A stretch of DNA of 64,000 nt from Ferranicluibacter quercicola (GCF_021168455.1 NZ_JAJOZR010000001.1:372001-436000), one strand, 5' to 3'. Counted from the first letter of the stretch, positions 16,156-25,412 are shown. Made by a program: numbers and translations. Notes: a model not told the origin generated them from the sequence alone.

Positions 16156-17678
16156 CGATGGCCGTGCCCGTGCTCGAGATCGTCGACGTCAGCAAGCGTT
16201 TCGGCACCAATCTCGCCAATGACGGCATCTCGCTTTCGCTTGCAAAAGGGGAGATCGTCGCCCTTCTCGGCGAGAACGGCGCCGGCAAGACGACGCTGAT
16301 GAGCATTCTCTTCGGCCATTACGTGCCCGACAGCGGCAGGGTACTGGTCGACGGAACGGCTTTGCCGCCGGGCAAGCCGCGTGCCGCCATCCGGGCCGGC
16401 ATCGGCATGGTGCACCAGCATTTCTCGCTCGCCCCGAACCTCACGGTTCTTGAAAACGTGATGACGGGAACGGAAAGCCTCTGGTCGCCCCGCTCCCGCC
16501 GGGCAGAGGCCCGTGCGAAGCTTGCCGACATCGCGCGACGCTTCGGGCTTGGCGTCGATCCCGACGCCCGGCTGGGGGATCTCTCGGTGGGCGAGCAGCA
16601 GCGCGTGGAAATCCTCAAAGCCCTCTACAACGATGCCCGCATTCTCGTGCTGGACGAACCGACGGCGGTGCTGACACAGGCCGAGGCCGAGACGCTGTTC
16701 TCGACGCTGAAGGTCATGGCGCGGCAGGGTCTTTCGCTCATCTTCATATCGCACAAGCTGGACGAGGTGATGGCGACCGCCGACCGCATCGTCGTGCTGC
16801 GCGGCGGCCGCCACGTCGCGGACCGCAAGGCCTTGGAAACCAGCAAGGCGGAGCTTGCCGAACTCATGGTCGGGCGCAGCGTGGCGCGGCCCGTGCGGGA
16901 GGCGGCGGTACCCGGCGAAACGGTTCTGGAGGCTGCCGCCGTGACGGTACGCCAGCACGGCGTCGATACGCTGAAGGCGGTGGATTTCCGCCTGCGGGCC
17001 GGCGAGGTTCTCGGCATCGTCGGCGTTTCCGGAAACGGGCAGGGCGTCCTCGCCCGGCTTTTGTCGGGAACCGTATCCCGCACCGCGGGAGACCTCCTCC
17101 TGTTCGGCAAGCCCGTCGATCGTCTCACCGTCGCCGATGTCGTGGCCGCCGGCATCGGGCGCATCCCGGAGGATCGCAACGCAGAGGGCGCGATCGGCGA
17201 AATGGCGATCTGGGAAAACGCCATTCTCGAGCGGCTTGGCGACTACGCGCGATACGGCCTCGTGGACCGCGTGGGCGGCATGCGGTTTGCCGGCGATATC
17301 ATCGCGCAATTCGACGTGCGCGGGGGAGCGCCCGCCACCCGCACGCGGCTGCTCTCCGGCGGCAACATGCAGAAGCTCATCCTCGGTCGCAACCTCATCA
17401 AACGCCCGCGCATCCTGCTCGCCGCCCAGCCAGCGCGCGGTCTCGACGAAGGCGCGGTCGCCGCCGTGCACGAACGCATCCTCCAGGCGCGCAAGGCCGG
17501 CACGGCCGTGCTGCTGATCTCGGAGGATCTGGACGAGGTGATGGCGCTGGCCGACCGGATCCAGGCCATTGTCGGTGGCCGGCTGTCGCCGCCGATCCAA
17601 AACGAGGAGGCCGACCGGCAGAGGCTCGGCCTGATGATGGCCGGCGAATGGCAGGCGGAGGTGACCCATGCGGTTTGA
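16152..17678 (+). CDS. BMP-type ABC transporter, double ATP-binding protein
   Basis: The protein has 508 residues and two tandem nucleotide-binding domains as in sugar and nucleoside importers. Domain 1 has GENGAGKTT, signature LSVGEQQRVEILKAL and Walker B LVLDEPTAVLT. Domain 2 begins near residue 255 and has a degenerate Walker A (GVSGNGQG), a signature LSGGNMQKLILGRNL, and a Walker B where the usual DEP is replaced (ILLAAQPARGLD). Only the first site probably hydrolyses ATP, as is common in this family. The gene overlaps the amidase (ATGA) and the next permease. Confidence 0.92.
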   Translation: MTMAVPVLEIVDVSKRFGTNLANDGISLSLAKGEIVALLGENGAGKTTLMSILFGHYVPDSGRVLVDGTALPPGKPRAAIRAGIGMVHQHFSLAPNLTVLENVMTGTESLWSPRSRRAEARAKLADIARRFGLGVDPDARLGDLSVGEQQRVEILKALYNDARILVLDEPTAVLTQAEAETLFSTLKVMARQGLSLIFISHKLDEVMATADRIVVLRGGRHVADRKALETSKAELAELMVGRSVARPVREAAVPGETVLEAAAVTVRQHGVDTLKAVDFRLRAGEVLGIVGVSGNGQGVLARLLSGTVSRTAGDLLLFGKPVDRLTVADVVAAGIGRIPEDRNAEGAIGEMAIWENAILERLGDYARYGLVDRVGGMRFAGDIIAQFDVRGGAPATRTRLLSGGNMQKLILGRNLIKRPRILLAAQPARGLDEGAVAAVHERILQARKAGTAVLLISEDLDEVMALADRIQAIVGGRLSPPIQNEEADRQRLGLMMAGEWQAEVTHAV

Positions 17679-18717
17679 GCGGCGAGAACACCGGCCTCTC
17701 GCTCTGGTCATCGCCACGCCGATGCTTGCGATCCTCGCGGCGCTCGCCATCTCCGGCGTGCTGATCGCCATTGCCGGCGCGCCCGTCCTCGAGGCCTACT
17801 GGCGCATTCTGAAGGGCGCGTTCGGCTCGCGCCTTTCGGCCACGGAAACGCTGACACGCGCCACGCCGCTGATGCTCACCGGCCTTGCCGCGGCCGTCGC
17901 CTTCCGGGCGCGGCTGTGGAATATCGGCGCCGAAGGCCAGCTCTATCTCGGGGCCATCACCGTGGCCGCAGCAAGTTCGCATCTCCTCGGCGGTCTTCCG
18001 CCGGTCGTCCAGATCCCCGCGCTGCTCGCGCTCGGCGCGATTGCGGGCATGGTTCTCCTGCTGGTGCCGCTCTGGCTGCGCTTGCGCTTCTCGGTCGACG
18101 AAGTGGTGACGACACTCCTGCTCAACTTCGTCGCCGTCCTCTTCGTCTCCATGCTGATCGACACGGTGCTGAAGGACCCCGCCGCCTTCGGCTGGCCGCA
18201 ATCCCAATCGGTGGAGGATGGCGCGATGCTGCCGAAACTGCTGTCGCGCTCCCGCCTCCATCTCGGCCTCGGCATCGCGCTCGTCCTCGCCGTTCTCCTG
18301 CATGTCGTGCAATCGCGCACGGTGTTCGGCCTCCAGTCGCGCGCCGCCGGCCTAAACCCGCAGGCCGCTGTCTTCGCCGGCGTGCCGCTCGGTCGCACGC
18401 TCGTGGCCGTGGCCTGTATTTCAGGCGGCCTTGCAGGCCTCGCAGGCGCCGTGGAGGTCATGGGTGTCAAGGGCTATGTCACGACCGACCTCTCGCCGGG
18501 CTACGGCTATTCCGGCATCGTCGTCGCCATGCTGGCCAACCTGCATCCGCTCGGCGTGGTGCTCGCTGCCCTGTTCACCGCGACGATGTTCGTCGGTGCC
18601 GACGGCATGAGCCGCAGCATGGGCATTCCGAGCTATATCGCGGATCTCACCGTGTCGCTGTCGCTGCTGACCATGCTGGTCGCCTTGTTCTTCACCCAGT
18701 ACAGGATCCGCCGATGA
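17668..18717 (+). CDS. BMP-type ABC transporter permease
   Basis: The protein has 349 residues with about eight to ten membrane segments of the branched-chain/nucleoside permease superfamily. Diagnostic stretches are TPLMLTGLAAAVAFRARLWNIGAEGQ, FSVDEVVTTLLLNF and GYGYSGIVVAMLA. It overlaps the ATPase gene by 11 bases and the next permease by ATGA. It forms the heteromeric channel with that protein. Confidence 0.92.
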   Translation: MRFERREHRPLALVIATPMLAILAALAISGVLIAIAGAPVLEAYWRILKGAFGSRLSATETLTRATPLMLTGLAAAVAFRARLWNIGAEGQLYLGAITVAAASSHLLGGLPPVVQIPALLALGAIAGMVLLLVPLWLRLRFSVDEVVTTLLLNFVAVLFVSMLIDTVLKDPAAFGWPQSQSVEDGAMLPKLLSRSRLHLGLGIALVLAVLLHVVQSRTVFGLQSRAAGLNPQAAVFAGVPLGRTLVAVACISGGLAGLAGAVEVMGVKGYVTTDLSPGYGYSGIVVAMLANLHPLGVVLAALFTATMFVGADGMSRSMGIPSYIADLTVSLSLLTMLVALFFTQYRIRR

Positions 18718-19658
18718 CCGCGGTGCTCGACATTCTCGCGTCCGCCGGGCTCTGGGCCGCCGTGCTGCGCATCGCCACGCCGCTGATCCTCGGGACGCTC
18801 GGCGCGCTTCTCTGCGAGAGGGCAGGTGTCCTCAATCTGGGGATCGAGGGCATCATGACGTTCGGCGCCATGATCGGCTGGCTCTCGGTCTACAACGGCG
18901 CCGACCTGTGGACGGGCCTGCTCGTCGCGGCCATTGCCGGTGCGGTCTTCGGCGCTCTGCATGCGCTGCTCACCGTCACGCTCGGCCTGTCGCAGCATGT
19001 GTCCGGTCTCGGTGTCACCCTGTTTGCCTCCAGCCTCAGCTATTTCCTCTTCCGCCTGCTGGTGCCGGTCGCCGGCACGCCGCCGACCATCGAGCCGTTC
19101 CAGTCGATCGCCATCCCGGGTCTGAGCGATCTGCCCTTCGTCGGCCCGGCGCTGTTCGTCCAGACGCCGCCGACCTATCTCGCGATCCTGATCGCGCTGA
19201 CCATGGCCTACGGCCTGTTTCGCACCCCGCTCGGCCTCGCCATCCGCATGACCGGGGAAAACCCGCATGCCGCCGAAGCGCAAGGCATCAACCCGATGAC
19301 GGTGCGTTACGGCGCCGTCATGGCCGGCAGCGCCCTGATGGGCATGGCCGGCGCCTTCCTGACGCTCTCGGCCTTCAACAGCTTTTTTCCGACGATGGTG
19401 CAGGGGCGCGGCTGGATCTGCATCGCGCTCGTCGTCTTCTCCTCCTGGCGCCCGGGCCGCGCGCTGCTCGGCGCGCTCCTCTTCGCCTTTTTCGACGGCT
19501 TCCAGCTCCGCCTCCAGACCACTCTGGGCGGCACGGTCCCGTATCAGCTCTTCCTGATGATCCCCTACATCCTCTCCATCGCCGCCCTCGCCATCATGGC
19601 CCGCCGCGCCCGCGTGCCCCAGGCGCTGATGCAGCCATACCGGCGCGGTGAACGGTAA
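18714..19658 (+). CDS. BMP-type ABC transporter permease
   Basis: The protein has 314 residues and is the second nucleoside-type permease: ATPLILGTLGALLCERAGVLNLGIEG near the N-terminus, then GLSQHVSGLGVTLFASSLSY and VQGRGWICIALVVFSSWRP. The start is the ATG overlapping the previous stop. It ends the operon; beyond it lies a non-coding stretch and an IS remnant. Confidence 0.92.
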   Translation: MTAVLDILASAGLWAAVLRIATPLILGTLGALLCERAGVLNLGIEGIMTFGAMIGWLSVYNGADLWTGLLVAAIAGAVFGALHALLTVTLGLSQHVSGLGVTLFASSLSYFLFRLLVPVAGTPPTIEPFQSIAIPGLSDLPFVGPALFVQTPPTYLAILIALTMAYGLFRTPLGLAIRMTGENPHAAEAQGINPMTVRYGAVMAGSALMGMAGAFLTLSAFNSFFPTMVQGRGWICIALVVFSSWRPGRALLGALLFAFFDGFQLRLQTTLGGTVPYQLFLMIPYILSIAALAIMARRARVPQALMQPYRRGER

Positions 19659-19962
19659 ACGGGGGCGACGAGATTTCGCGCAGCGGGTGTTTCAGGCTGG
19701 CATTTATGTTCCATAACGTTGATTATGTGATTAAGCCGTGTAGCCGGGTGGGTTCAAGGATGAAGTGAAACTTCCGAATGATACCAATGGGTTGTCACTC
19801 GCAAGAAAGATGCAAACGGAACGCACGCAGCGATTTATTCATGCGACAATTGGGGCTCCAGAGTTGCTGCACCTCGCCTTTCAATCGTCTGGTCAATGTC
19901 AACGTCGGGAGCGAGGATGACGACCTTCAGCTTGGTCGAGACCAGCAGCGAGCGGAGTTGTG
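19659..19962. other. Non-coding stretch, likely outer part of an IS remnant
   Basis: About 300 bases without a supported gene, with clearly lower GC than the surroundings around 19700-19870. A 43-codon open run on the minus strand (about 19834-19962, containing KLKVVILAP) has no start or recognisable domain. Because an ISNCY-type transposase start follows at 19963, the right part is probably the element's left end. I could not define terminal repeats. Confidence 0.4.
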
Positions 19963-20080
19963 ATGTCCTGTCTGATCACCATGCCGCAGAAAGAATTGCA
20001 TCGCCTCGACGTCATTCGGAAGATCCGAGATCAGCGCCTGAGGGTTCGGACTGTCGCGCATGCTTTCGGGCTCCCGGCTT
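19963..20080 (+). pseudogene. 5' fragment of an ISNCY-type transposase
   Basis: The frame starting at ATG 19963, with GGAG six bases upstream, reads MSCLITMPQKELHRLDVIRK and continues IRDQRL..AHAFGL, the N-terminal helix-turn-helix start of ISNCY transposases (MSxKELxRLxVIxxvxxxrL). Similarity ends near 20080, where the sequence becomes the antisense of the Mfd-like gene. Only about 38 residues of a normally 400+ residue protein remain. The fragment supplies the stop codon and C-terminal tail of the opposite gene. Confidence 0.7.
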
Positions 20081-23000
20081 GCTGCTTCTTCTCACCAAAT
20101 TCAGCCTCAGCAAGGTCTCGCAGGCCTTGAGCCTTTCGAGGGCGGTGGTTGTCGGGCATTCGTAGATGAGGCGATCGTCGCGCAGTGTTGGCGTCTGGTG
20201 TCGGGACAGCGCGGCGACGAGCTTCGCGGATGGCGCCTTTTTCAGGGTGATCGCGATGGCGCGGGGGCCGGCATCGATCCTTGCAGCCCCGATCCGCGCG
20301 GCCATCCGCTTCAGCCTTGCAAGCCGCAGCAGAAGGGAAACCTCGTTGGGCACCTCTCCGAAGCGATCCTCGTATTCTTCGGCAAAATCCTCGATCGCCG
20401 CGATGGAGCCGGCGCGGGCGAGCTTCGCGTGGAGGTTGAGACGCACGGTCGCGTCAGGCACGGAGGTCTCCGGGATGGAGCCGGAAAGGCCGAGCGTGAG
20501 CACGACGTCGAGATGCGCCTTCGCTGTGTTGCCGCCGAGAGCCCGCTCCAGAAGCATCTGGTAGAGACTGACGCCGATGGCGCGCATGTGGCCGCATTGA
20601 TCGTCGCCTGCGATATCGCCGCCGCCGCGTTCGTCGAGGTCGCCGAGGCTGATGGCAAGGCCGGAGCCCAGCCGGTCGTTTTCGATCAGCGTCTCGAGAC
20701 GCCGCCGGGTGTCCTCCGCCATCTCCCGGTCCGGCTCCGTCAGGAGATAGGCCGTTCCCTGGATCTTTCCACGGCCCACCCGGCCGCGCAGCTGATGCAA
20801 CTGGGCGAGACCGAACCGGTCGGCGTTCCAGATGAAGATCGTGTTCGCCTGGGGAACGTCGAGTCCGCTCTCGATGATGTTGGTCGACAGCAGCACATCG
20901 CCCTCGCCGTCCGCGAAGCCGACCATGATCCCGTCCATTTCGACGGCCGGCAGCTTGCCATGGGCGACGCGGATGCCAAGCTTGGGCACGATATCGCGGA
21001 GCATGGCCTCGATGCCGTGGAGATCCTCGATCCGGGGCGCCACGACGAAGCTCTGGCCGCCGCGGCGGTGCTCCCGCATCAAGGCGACGCGCATCGTCGC
21101 GCGATCGGCCGGGCTGAGACTGGTCCTGACGGGGCGCCGGCGCATGGGAGGAGTCGTCAGCAGGCTGACATCCTGAAGCCCGACGAGCGCGGCCTGCAGG
21201 GTGCGGGGGATCGGTGTTGCCGACATCGTCAGCGTATGAAGCAAGGGGGCCAGCGACTTCAACGCCTGCTTGTCGCGCATGCCGAAGCGGTGCTCTTCAT
21301 CGACGATCAGCAGTCCCAGATCCGCAAAGGCCACATCCTTGGCGAGGACGGCATGGGTGGCGACGACGATGTCGATCGCACCTTTGGCAAGGCCGGCCTT
21401 CACGGCTTTCGCCTGTTTCGGCGTCATGACGCGCGAGAGCATGGCGACGGTCACACCCGTTCCGGCGAAACGCCGCTCGAAAGCGCCGAAGTGCTGGCGG
21501 GCGAGCACGGTCGTCGGCGCAACCAGGACCACCTGGCGGCCCGAGAGGGCAGCGGCTGCCGCGGCCCTCAACGCGATCTCCGTCTTGCCGAAGCCGACAT
21601 CGCCGCAGATCAGCCGTTTCATGACCGATCCCGAGGCGAGATCGGCAAGGACAGCATCGACGGCCGCCGTCTGATCGGCGGTCAGGCTGTAGGGGAAGCG
21701 GGCGCAGACCTTGCCATAGGCCGCACGCGGGGGCACGAGAACGGCACCGGCTTTCGCCTGATGTTCGCGGGCGAGCGCTTTCAGCTGCTTGGCCGCCGTT
21801 CGCACATCGCGTGCCACCACCGCGCGCTTTCTCGCCCAGGCATCCGTGTGCAGCCGATCGAGCGCGACGGCTTCCGGTGTCGAGCCATAACGCCACAGCT
21901 TGCCGAACTCGTCCATCGGCACAAGAAGCGAGGCGCCGTCCCGATAGGCAAGCCGCGCCGCATCCCGTCGTTCGCCATCGATCTCGACCGTTTCCAGGCT
22001 CTCGAGAATGCCGATGCCGTGATCCTCGTGAACGACGACATCGCCGAGCGTCAGGTCGGGCTCTTCCAGCCCTGCCATCACAGCGGAAGAGACGGAACGG
22101 CCGAGCACGTCGGCCGCGGCGATCACGATCCGCTGTGCGGACGTGTCGAGAAAACCCTGCTCCAGCGTTGTGTCGAGTTTCAGCACGCTGCCCGTTTCGG
22201 CGTCAGCCACCTCGCGCCACCGCGTGACCGGGACGATCTCCACATTCAGCGCGCGTTCGACCCGACGGCAGAGGCCATCGAACAGCTTGCCGTGTCCCGC
22301 AAGGACGATGGTTTCAGACGTCTGCTTCTCCTTGAGGAAAGCCAGAAATGTCCGGCGGGGGTTCGCCGCACCGAGAAAGTCCGGCAGCACATCGCGCGCC
22401 GACATCGCAAGATCTGCCGAGGGCTGGCCCTGCACGCGGTCGGCCCATTCCCTGCCATCGAGATAGAGAGAGGTATCGGCCGAGCGGCGATGTCCGCGCA
22501 GATCCTGTTCGGCTTGCTGCGCGTCGCGGATGATATCAAGATAGGTTTCGAGCCGCGCATCGATGCCGGGCGCGAGAATGACCGGTACGCCGTCCAGCAT
22601 GTCGAAGACGGTCTGCATATCGCCATAGAGCTGGAAGAGCCCCCGCTCGGTCACGTCGAAGGAGGATGTGCCGTCGATGCCGGTCACCTCGTCGGAGGGG
22701 ATCGCTTCGCTCGCCGGGCCGAACACCATGCTGTCGCGGGTGATGACGGTGCGCTGCGTCAGCGGGTCATAGGTCCGCAACGCGGCAATGCCGTGGTCGG
22801 CGTCCAGCTGGATCCGCATGGGCAGCATCTGCCCGGCCGGAAAGATGTCGATCACGTCGGCGCGGAACGCGACCTCGCCGGGCTCGTCCACCAGCCCGTC
22901 CTCGATGTAACCGGTCATGGCGATGAAGGCGCGGAACGCGGCCTCATCGAAGCGTGTGCCCGACGTCAGCTCGAAGAAGCTGCGCTTAATGATATCGAGC

Positions 23001-23371
23001 GGCGGGATCCTCTGCAGGGCGGCATCCAGCGACGTAATGAACAGCGCCGGGCGCGTGGTTTGACACCAGACCCGCAAGGCATCCATCCGCCGTCCCATGC
23101 ATTGGCGGGACGGCGAAATGCGATCATAGGGCAGACAGTCCCAAGGCGCGAGCAGGACGACATCCGCTTCCGGATCGAGCATCCGAACGGCCTCCGCGAC
23201 GCCAGCCGCCGCCGTCTCGCTGCGGGCGATATAGGCAAGCGACCGCTGCGTGCACAGCACCGTTTCCATCAGCTTGGCGGCAATCAGACCCGATGGCGGT
23301 CTGGGCAGGATGGAGGCGATATCGGGAGAAACGGGAATGGACGTTTCTGTATAATCCGTGACGCGCAACAC
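20012..23371 (-). CDS. Accessory Mfd-like transcription-repair coupling helicase
   Basis: The 1119-residue protein has the Mfd layout: a UvrB-like N-terminal region (APWDCLPYDRISPS), an RNA-polymerase interaction domain (LGDVVVHEDHGIG, ~450-510), and RecG-type helicase motors with Walker A GDVGFGKTE (from residue 590), DEEH, and SATPIPRT, then QLRGRVGRG and a TRCF C-terminal part. It is shorter and more divergent than the housekeeping Mfd (about 1150-1170 residues) and stands among accessory genes, so I regard it as the second Mfd copy seen in some Rhizobiaceae. The final ~25 residues (from SKPGARK on) are encoded within the IS remnant on the other strand and so are not native. Function in repair is inferred. 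Confidence 0.8.
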   Translation of the reverse strand: MLRVTDYTETSIPVSPDIASILPRPPSGLIAAKLMETVLCTQRSLAYIARSETAAAGVAEAVRMLDPEADVVLLAPWDCLPYDRISPSRQCMGRRMDALRVWCQTTRPALFITSLDAALQRIPPLDIIKRSFFELTSGTRFDEAAFRAFIAMTGYIEDGLVDEPGEVAFRADVIDIFPAGQMLPMRIQLDADHGIAALRTYDPLTQRTVITRDSMVFGPASEAIPSDEVTGIDGTSSFDVTERGLFQLYGDMQTVFDMLDGVPVILAPGIDARLETYLDIIRDAQQAEQDLRGHRRSADTSLYLDGREWADRVQGQPSADLAMSARDVLPDFLGAANPRRTFLAFLKEKQTSETIVLAGHGKLFDGLCRRVERALNVEIVPVTRWREVADAETGSVLKLDTTLEQGFLDTSAQRIVIAAADVLGRSVSSAVMAGLEEPDLTLGDVVVHEDHGIGILESLETVEIDGERRDAARLAYRDGASLLVPMDEFGKLWRYGSTPEAVALDRLHTDAWARKRAVVARDVRTAAKQLKALAREHQAKAGAVLVPPRAAYGKVCARFPYSLTADQTAAVDAVLADLASGSVMKRLICGDVGFGKTEIALRAAAAAALSGRQVVLVAPTTVLARQHFGAFERRFAGTGVTVAMLSRVMTPKQAKAVKAGLAKGAIDIVVATHAVLAKDVAFADLGLLIVDEEHRFGMRDKQALKSLAPLLHTLTMSATPIPRTLQAALVGLQDVSLLTTPPMRRRPVRTSLSPADRATMRVALMREHRRGGQSFVVAPRIEDLHGIEAMLRDIVPKLGIRVAHGKLPAVEMDGIMVGFADGEGDVLLSTNIIESGLDVPQANTIFIWNADRFGLAQLHQLRGRVGRGKIQGTAYLLTEPDREMAEDTRRRLETLIENDRLGSGLAISLGDLDERGGGDIAGDDQCGHMRAIGVSLYQMLLERALGGNTAKAHLDVVLTLGLSGSIPETSVPDATVRLNLHAKLARAGSIAAIEDFAEEYEDRFGEVPNEVSLLLRLARLKRMAARIGAARIDAGPRAIAITLKKAPSAKLVAALSRHQTPTLRDDRLIYECPTTTALERLKACETLLRLNLVRRSSKPGARKHARQSEPSGADLGSSE

Positions 23372-23506
23372 ACACTCCCCTGCCCTTTTTCAGGGCCAAA
23401 ACGCTGGATGCTCGGACGGTCCGGAGCGGATCGTTCCGGCATCACAATTATCCCGGGGATGGTTGGTTCCTGCGTCCTGCGCTGCGATGGTCTTGGGATA
23501 AAGAAC

Positions 23507-24277
23507 TCAGTGCCCGCTCTCCCGCGCCTTGCGCGCGAAGTCGTTGAGTGTGGTCAGCGTTTCGTCGAACCGCGTCTCCTGCTCGGCGAAGCGCAGGAAG
23601 CCGACGGCCTTGACGAGGATCTCCGCCGGTGTCGGCTGCTGCGAGAAGAGCGCCATGACCTCGTCCATGAAGTCGTTCAGCGGCATGTAGCCCGAGCGTG
23701 TGGATTGGCCCGGCGTCAGCTCCGTCTGCACGGCCGGCGGTGCCAGTTCGATGACCTCGACCTTGCCCTTCAGCACATCCCGCAGGCTGACCGTGTAGGA
23801 GTGGATGGCCGCTTTCGTCGCCGAATAGGTTGGCGTCGAAACGAGCGGCACGAAGGCGAGGCCCGAGGACACGTTGACGATGGCGGCATCCGGCCGGGTC
23901 GTCAGGTGGTCGATCAGCGCGTTGGTCAATCGGATCGGCCCGAGGAGATTGGTCGCGATGGTCGATTCCGCATCCGTCAGATCCCGCGACCGGTCGAGGT
24001 CCTCGAACATCATGACGCCGGCATTGTTGATGAGGACGTTCAGGTCCGGATGGTTGCGGATGACATCGGCGGCGAAGGCCGCAATGCTCTCCGGGCTGGC
24101 AATGTCGAGCGCATAGCCCACGATGCCCTCATGGCCTGCGGCGACCGCGTCCAATCGATCCTGCCGCCGGCCGGCGATGATGACCGTGTTGCCCTGCGCA
24201 TGAAAGCGCTCCGCCAGTTCGCGCCCGATGCCGGATGCGCCGCCGGTGATGAGAATGGTGTTTCCGCTGGTTTTCAT
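23507..24277 (-). CDS. Short-chain dehydrogenase (DltE-like)
   Basis: The protein has 256 residues with the cofactor motif TGGASGIG, the NNAG motif (LINNAGVM), catalytic Ser in NVSSGLAF and YxxxK as YSATK. The ATG at 24277 follows GAGG and the protein begins right at the first Rossmann strand; the longer frame is not conserved. It is divergent from a HxlR regulator 119 bases away, a common pairing in which HxlR represses an oxidoreductase. The substrate is unknown. Confidence 0.9.
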   Translation of the reverse strand: MKTSGNTILITGGASGIGRELAERFHAQGNTVIIAGRRQDRLDAVAAGHEGIVGYALDIASPESIAAFAADVIRNHPDLNVLINNAGVMMFEDLDRSRDLTDAESTIATNLLGPIRLTNALIDHLTTRPDAAIVNVSSGLAFVPLVSTPTYSATKAAIHSYTVSLRDVLKGKVEVIELAPPAVQTELTPGQSTRSGYMPLNDFMDEVMALFSQQPTPAEILVKAVGFLRFAEQETRFDETLTTLNDFARKARESGH

Positions 24278-24332
24278 GATCTGCCTCACGAGGATGGATG
24301 GAGTTTGCGCTGATTGTCCACCAGAGCTAACG

Positions 24333-24353
24333 CTGTTACTCTCCAGAGAACAG
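24333..24353. promoter_or_regulatory. Candidate HxlR operator
   Basis: CTGTT-N11-AACAG, with an inner CTCT-CC-AGAG, lies in the 119-base region between the divergent SDR and HxlR genes, 44 bases before the regulator's start. Confidence 0.45.
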
Positions 24354-24396
24354 AAGGCACCCGAAAGATTTATACGCACCAAAAGGAGAGTATCGG

Positions 24397-24822
24397 ATGC
24401 AACGCCTGCACACCCGCTCCGCGGAAGCACCGCTTGAGAAAACGGAGCGCATGATTCCGGACGTCGTCGATCCGCGGGTCGAAGCGCTGGTGCACGAGCT
24501 GATCGGGCGCGTGGCGGACAAATGGACGATGCTGATCCTGGAAACCCTGGAGGAGAAGGGCGAGCTTCGGTTCACGCAGCTCAGCCGCAACATCGGCACC
24601 ATCAGCCAGAAGATGCTGACGCAGACGCTTCGCCAGATGGAGCGCGACGGGCTCATCAAGCGCACCGTTCACGCCGTCGTGCCGCCCAAGGTGGAGTATC
24701 GGCTGACCGACCTCGGCAAAAGCCTGGGTGCTGCCTTTTGTGGTGTGTGGATCTGGGCCGAAGCGAACCTCGCGGAGGTGCATGAGGCGCGAAACGCGTT
24801 CGAGCAGGCCACCAAGGCATAG
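24397..24822 (+). CDS. HxlR-family regulator
   Basis: The protein has 141 residues and is a single winged helix of the HxlR type: DKWTMLILETLEEKGELRFTQLSR, then GTISQKMLTQTLRQMERDGLI and VEYRLTDLGKSL. HxlR proteins are dimeric, often redox- or electrophile-responsive; C at the segment AAFCGVW is the only cysteine. AAAAGGAG lies upstream of the ATG. The divergent SDR gene is the probable target. Confidence 0.9.
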   Translation: MQRLHTRSAEAPLEKTERMIPDVVDPRVEALVHELIGRVADKWTMLILETLEEKGELRFTQLSRNIGTISQKMLTQTLRQMERDGLIKRTVHAVVPPKVEYRLTDLGKSLGAAFCGVWIWAEANLAEVHEARNAFEQATKA

Positions 24823-24827
24823 TGTCC

Positions 24828-24852
24828 CCAGCCCGGCGCGAAGCCGGGCTGG
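24828..24852. terminator. Bidirectional terminator hairpin
   Basis: CCAGCCCGGC and its complement form a 10-bp perfect stem with a 5-base loop, located between the convergent stops of the HxlR and DUF4142 genes. Confidence 0.65.
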
Positions 24853-24866
24853 AGAGATCTTTGAGA

Positions 24867-25406
24867 TCAATGCGCAGCGACGAGCTTCATCACGTGCGCC
24901 TTGTGCATTTCGAGCTTCGGCAGCGTTTCCGCCGCAAAGGCCTTCACCGCCGCGTCATCGCCACCCTTGGCATAGGTCGCAAAGAGGGTCACGGCTTCCA
25001 TATGGGCAACCGTCTGCATCTCGATGTAGAGCGGCTGGAAGTCCTGTTCCGATGCACCCTTCAGCGTTTCGATCATCGCGGCATGCTTCGGCGATAGAGC
25101 CGGTGCGGCGTCATCGAGCTTGGCTGCCGTCTTCAGCCCCTCGCCTGCTTTCGTGTGATCCGCGATCATCTGCCGGGCAAATTCCTTTACATCGGCATCG
25201 CGGGCTTTCTCCTCGGCCAGTTTGCTGGACTCGATTTCGAACTGGTTTGAGCTCGTCACCTGTTCGACGAAGGAGGCCTTGTCCACATTGAAAGCCGCGG
25301 CCGCGGTGTCCGCACTGGCGGGCATGGCCGCGAAGGCCGGCGAGAGCGGTGTCGCGAGGAGCGCGAGTGCCAGCGAGGCGGCGGTAAATGTCTTTTTCAT
25401 CATCAT
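24867..25406 (-). CDS. Secreted DUF4142 protein
   Basis: The protein has 179 residues: a signal peptide (MKKTFTAASLALALLATPLSPAFA) and a DUF4142 four-helix domain with SSNQFEIESSKLAEEKARDADVKEFARQMI and DHTKAGEGL, a ferritin-like helical bundle found in many alphaproteobacterial periplasmic proteins. Function is unknown. Three successive ATG codons make the exact start ambiguous by six bases. It lies 6 bases after the esterase gene and is probably co-transcribed with it. Confidence 0.85.
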   Translation of the reverse strand: MMMKKTFTAASLALALLATPLSPAFAAMPASADTAAAAFNVDKASFVEQVTSSNQFEIESSKLAEEKARDADVKEFARQMIADHTKAGEGLKTAAKLDDAAPALSPKHAAMIETLKGASEQDFQPLYIEMQTVAHMEAVTLFATYAKGGDDAAVKAFAAETLPKLEMHKAHVMKLVAAH

Positions 25407-25412
25407 TCTTCC

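Noticed and set aside
20060..24313. 1417-codon open frame on the plus strand opposite the Mfd-like gene
   Set aside because: It is an antisense shadow in GC-rich DNA: no domain or signal is visible, whereas the opposite strand encodes a full helicase with all motifs.
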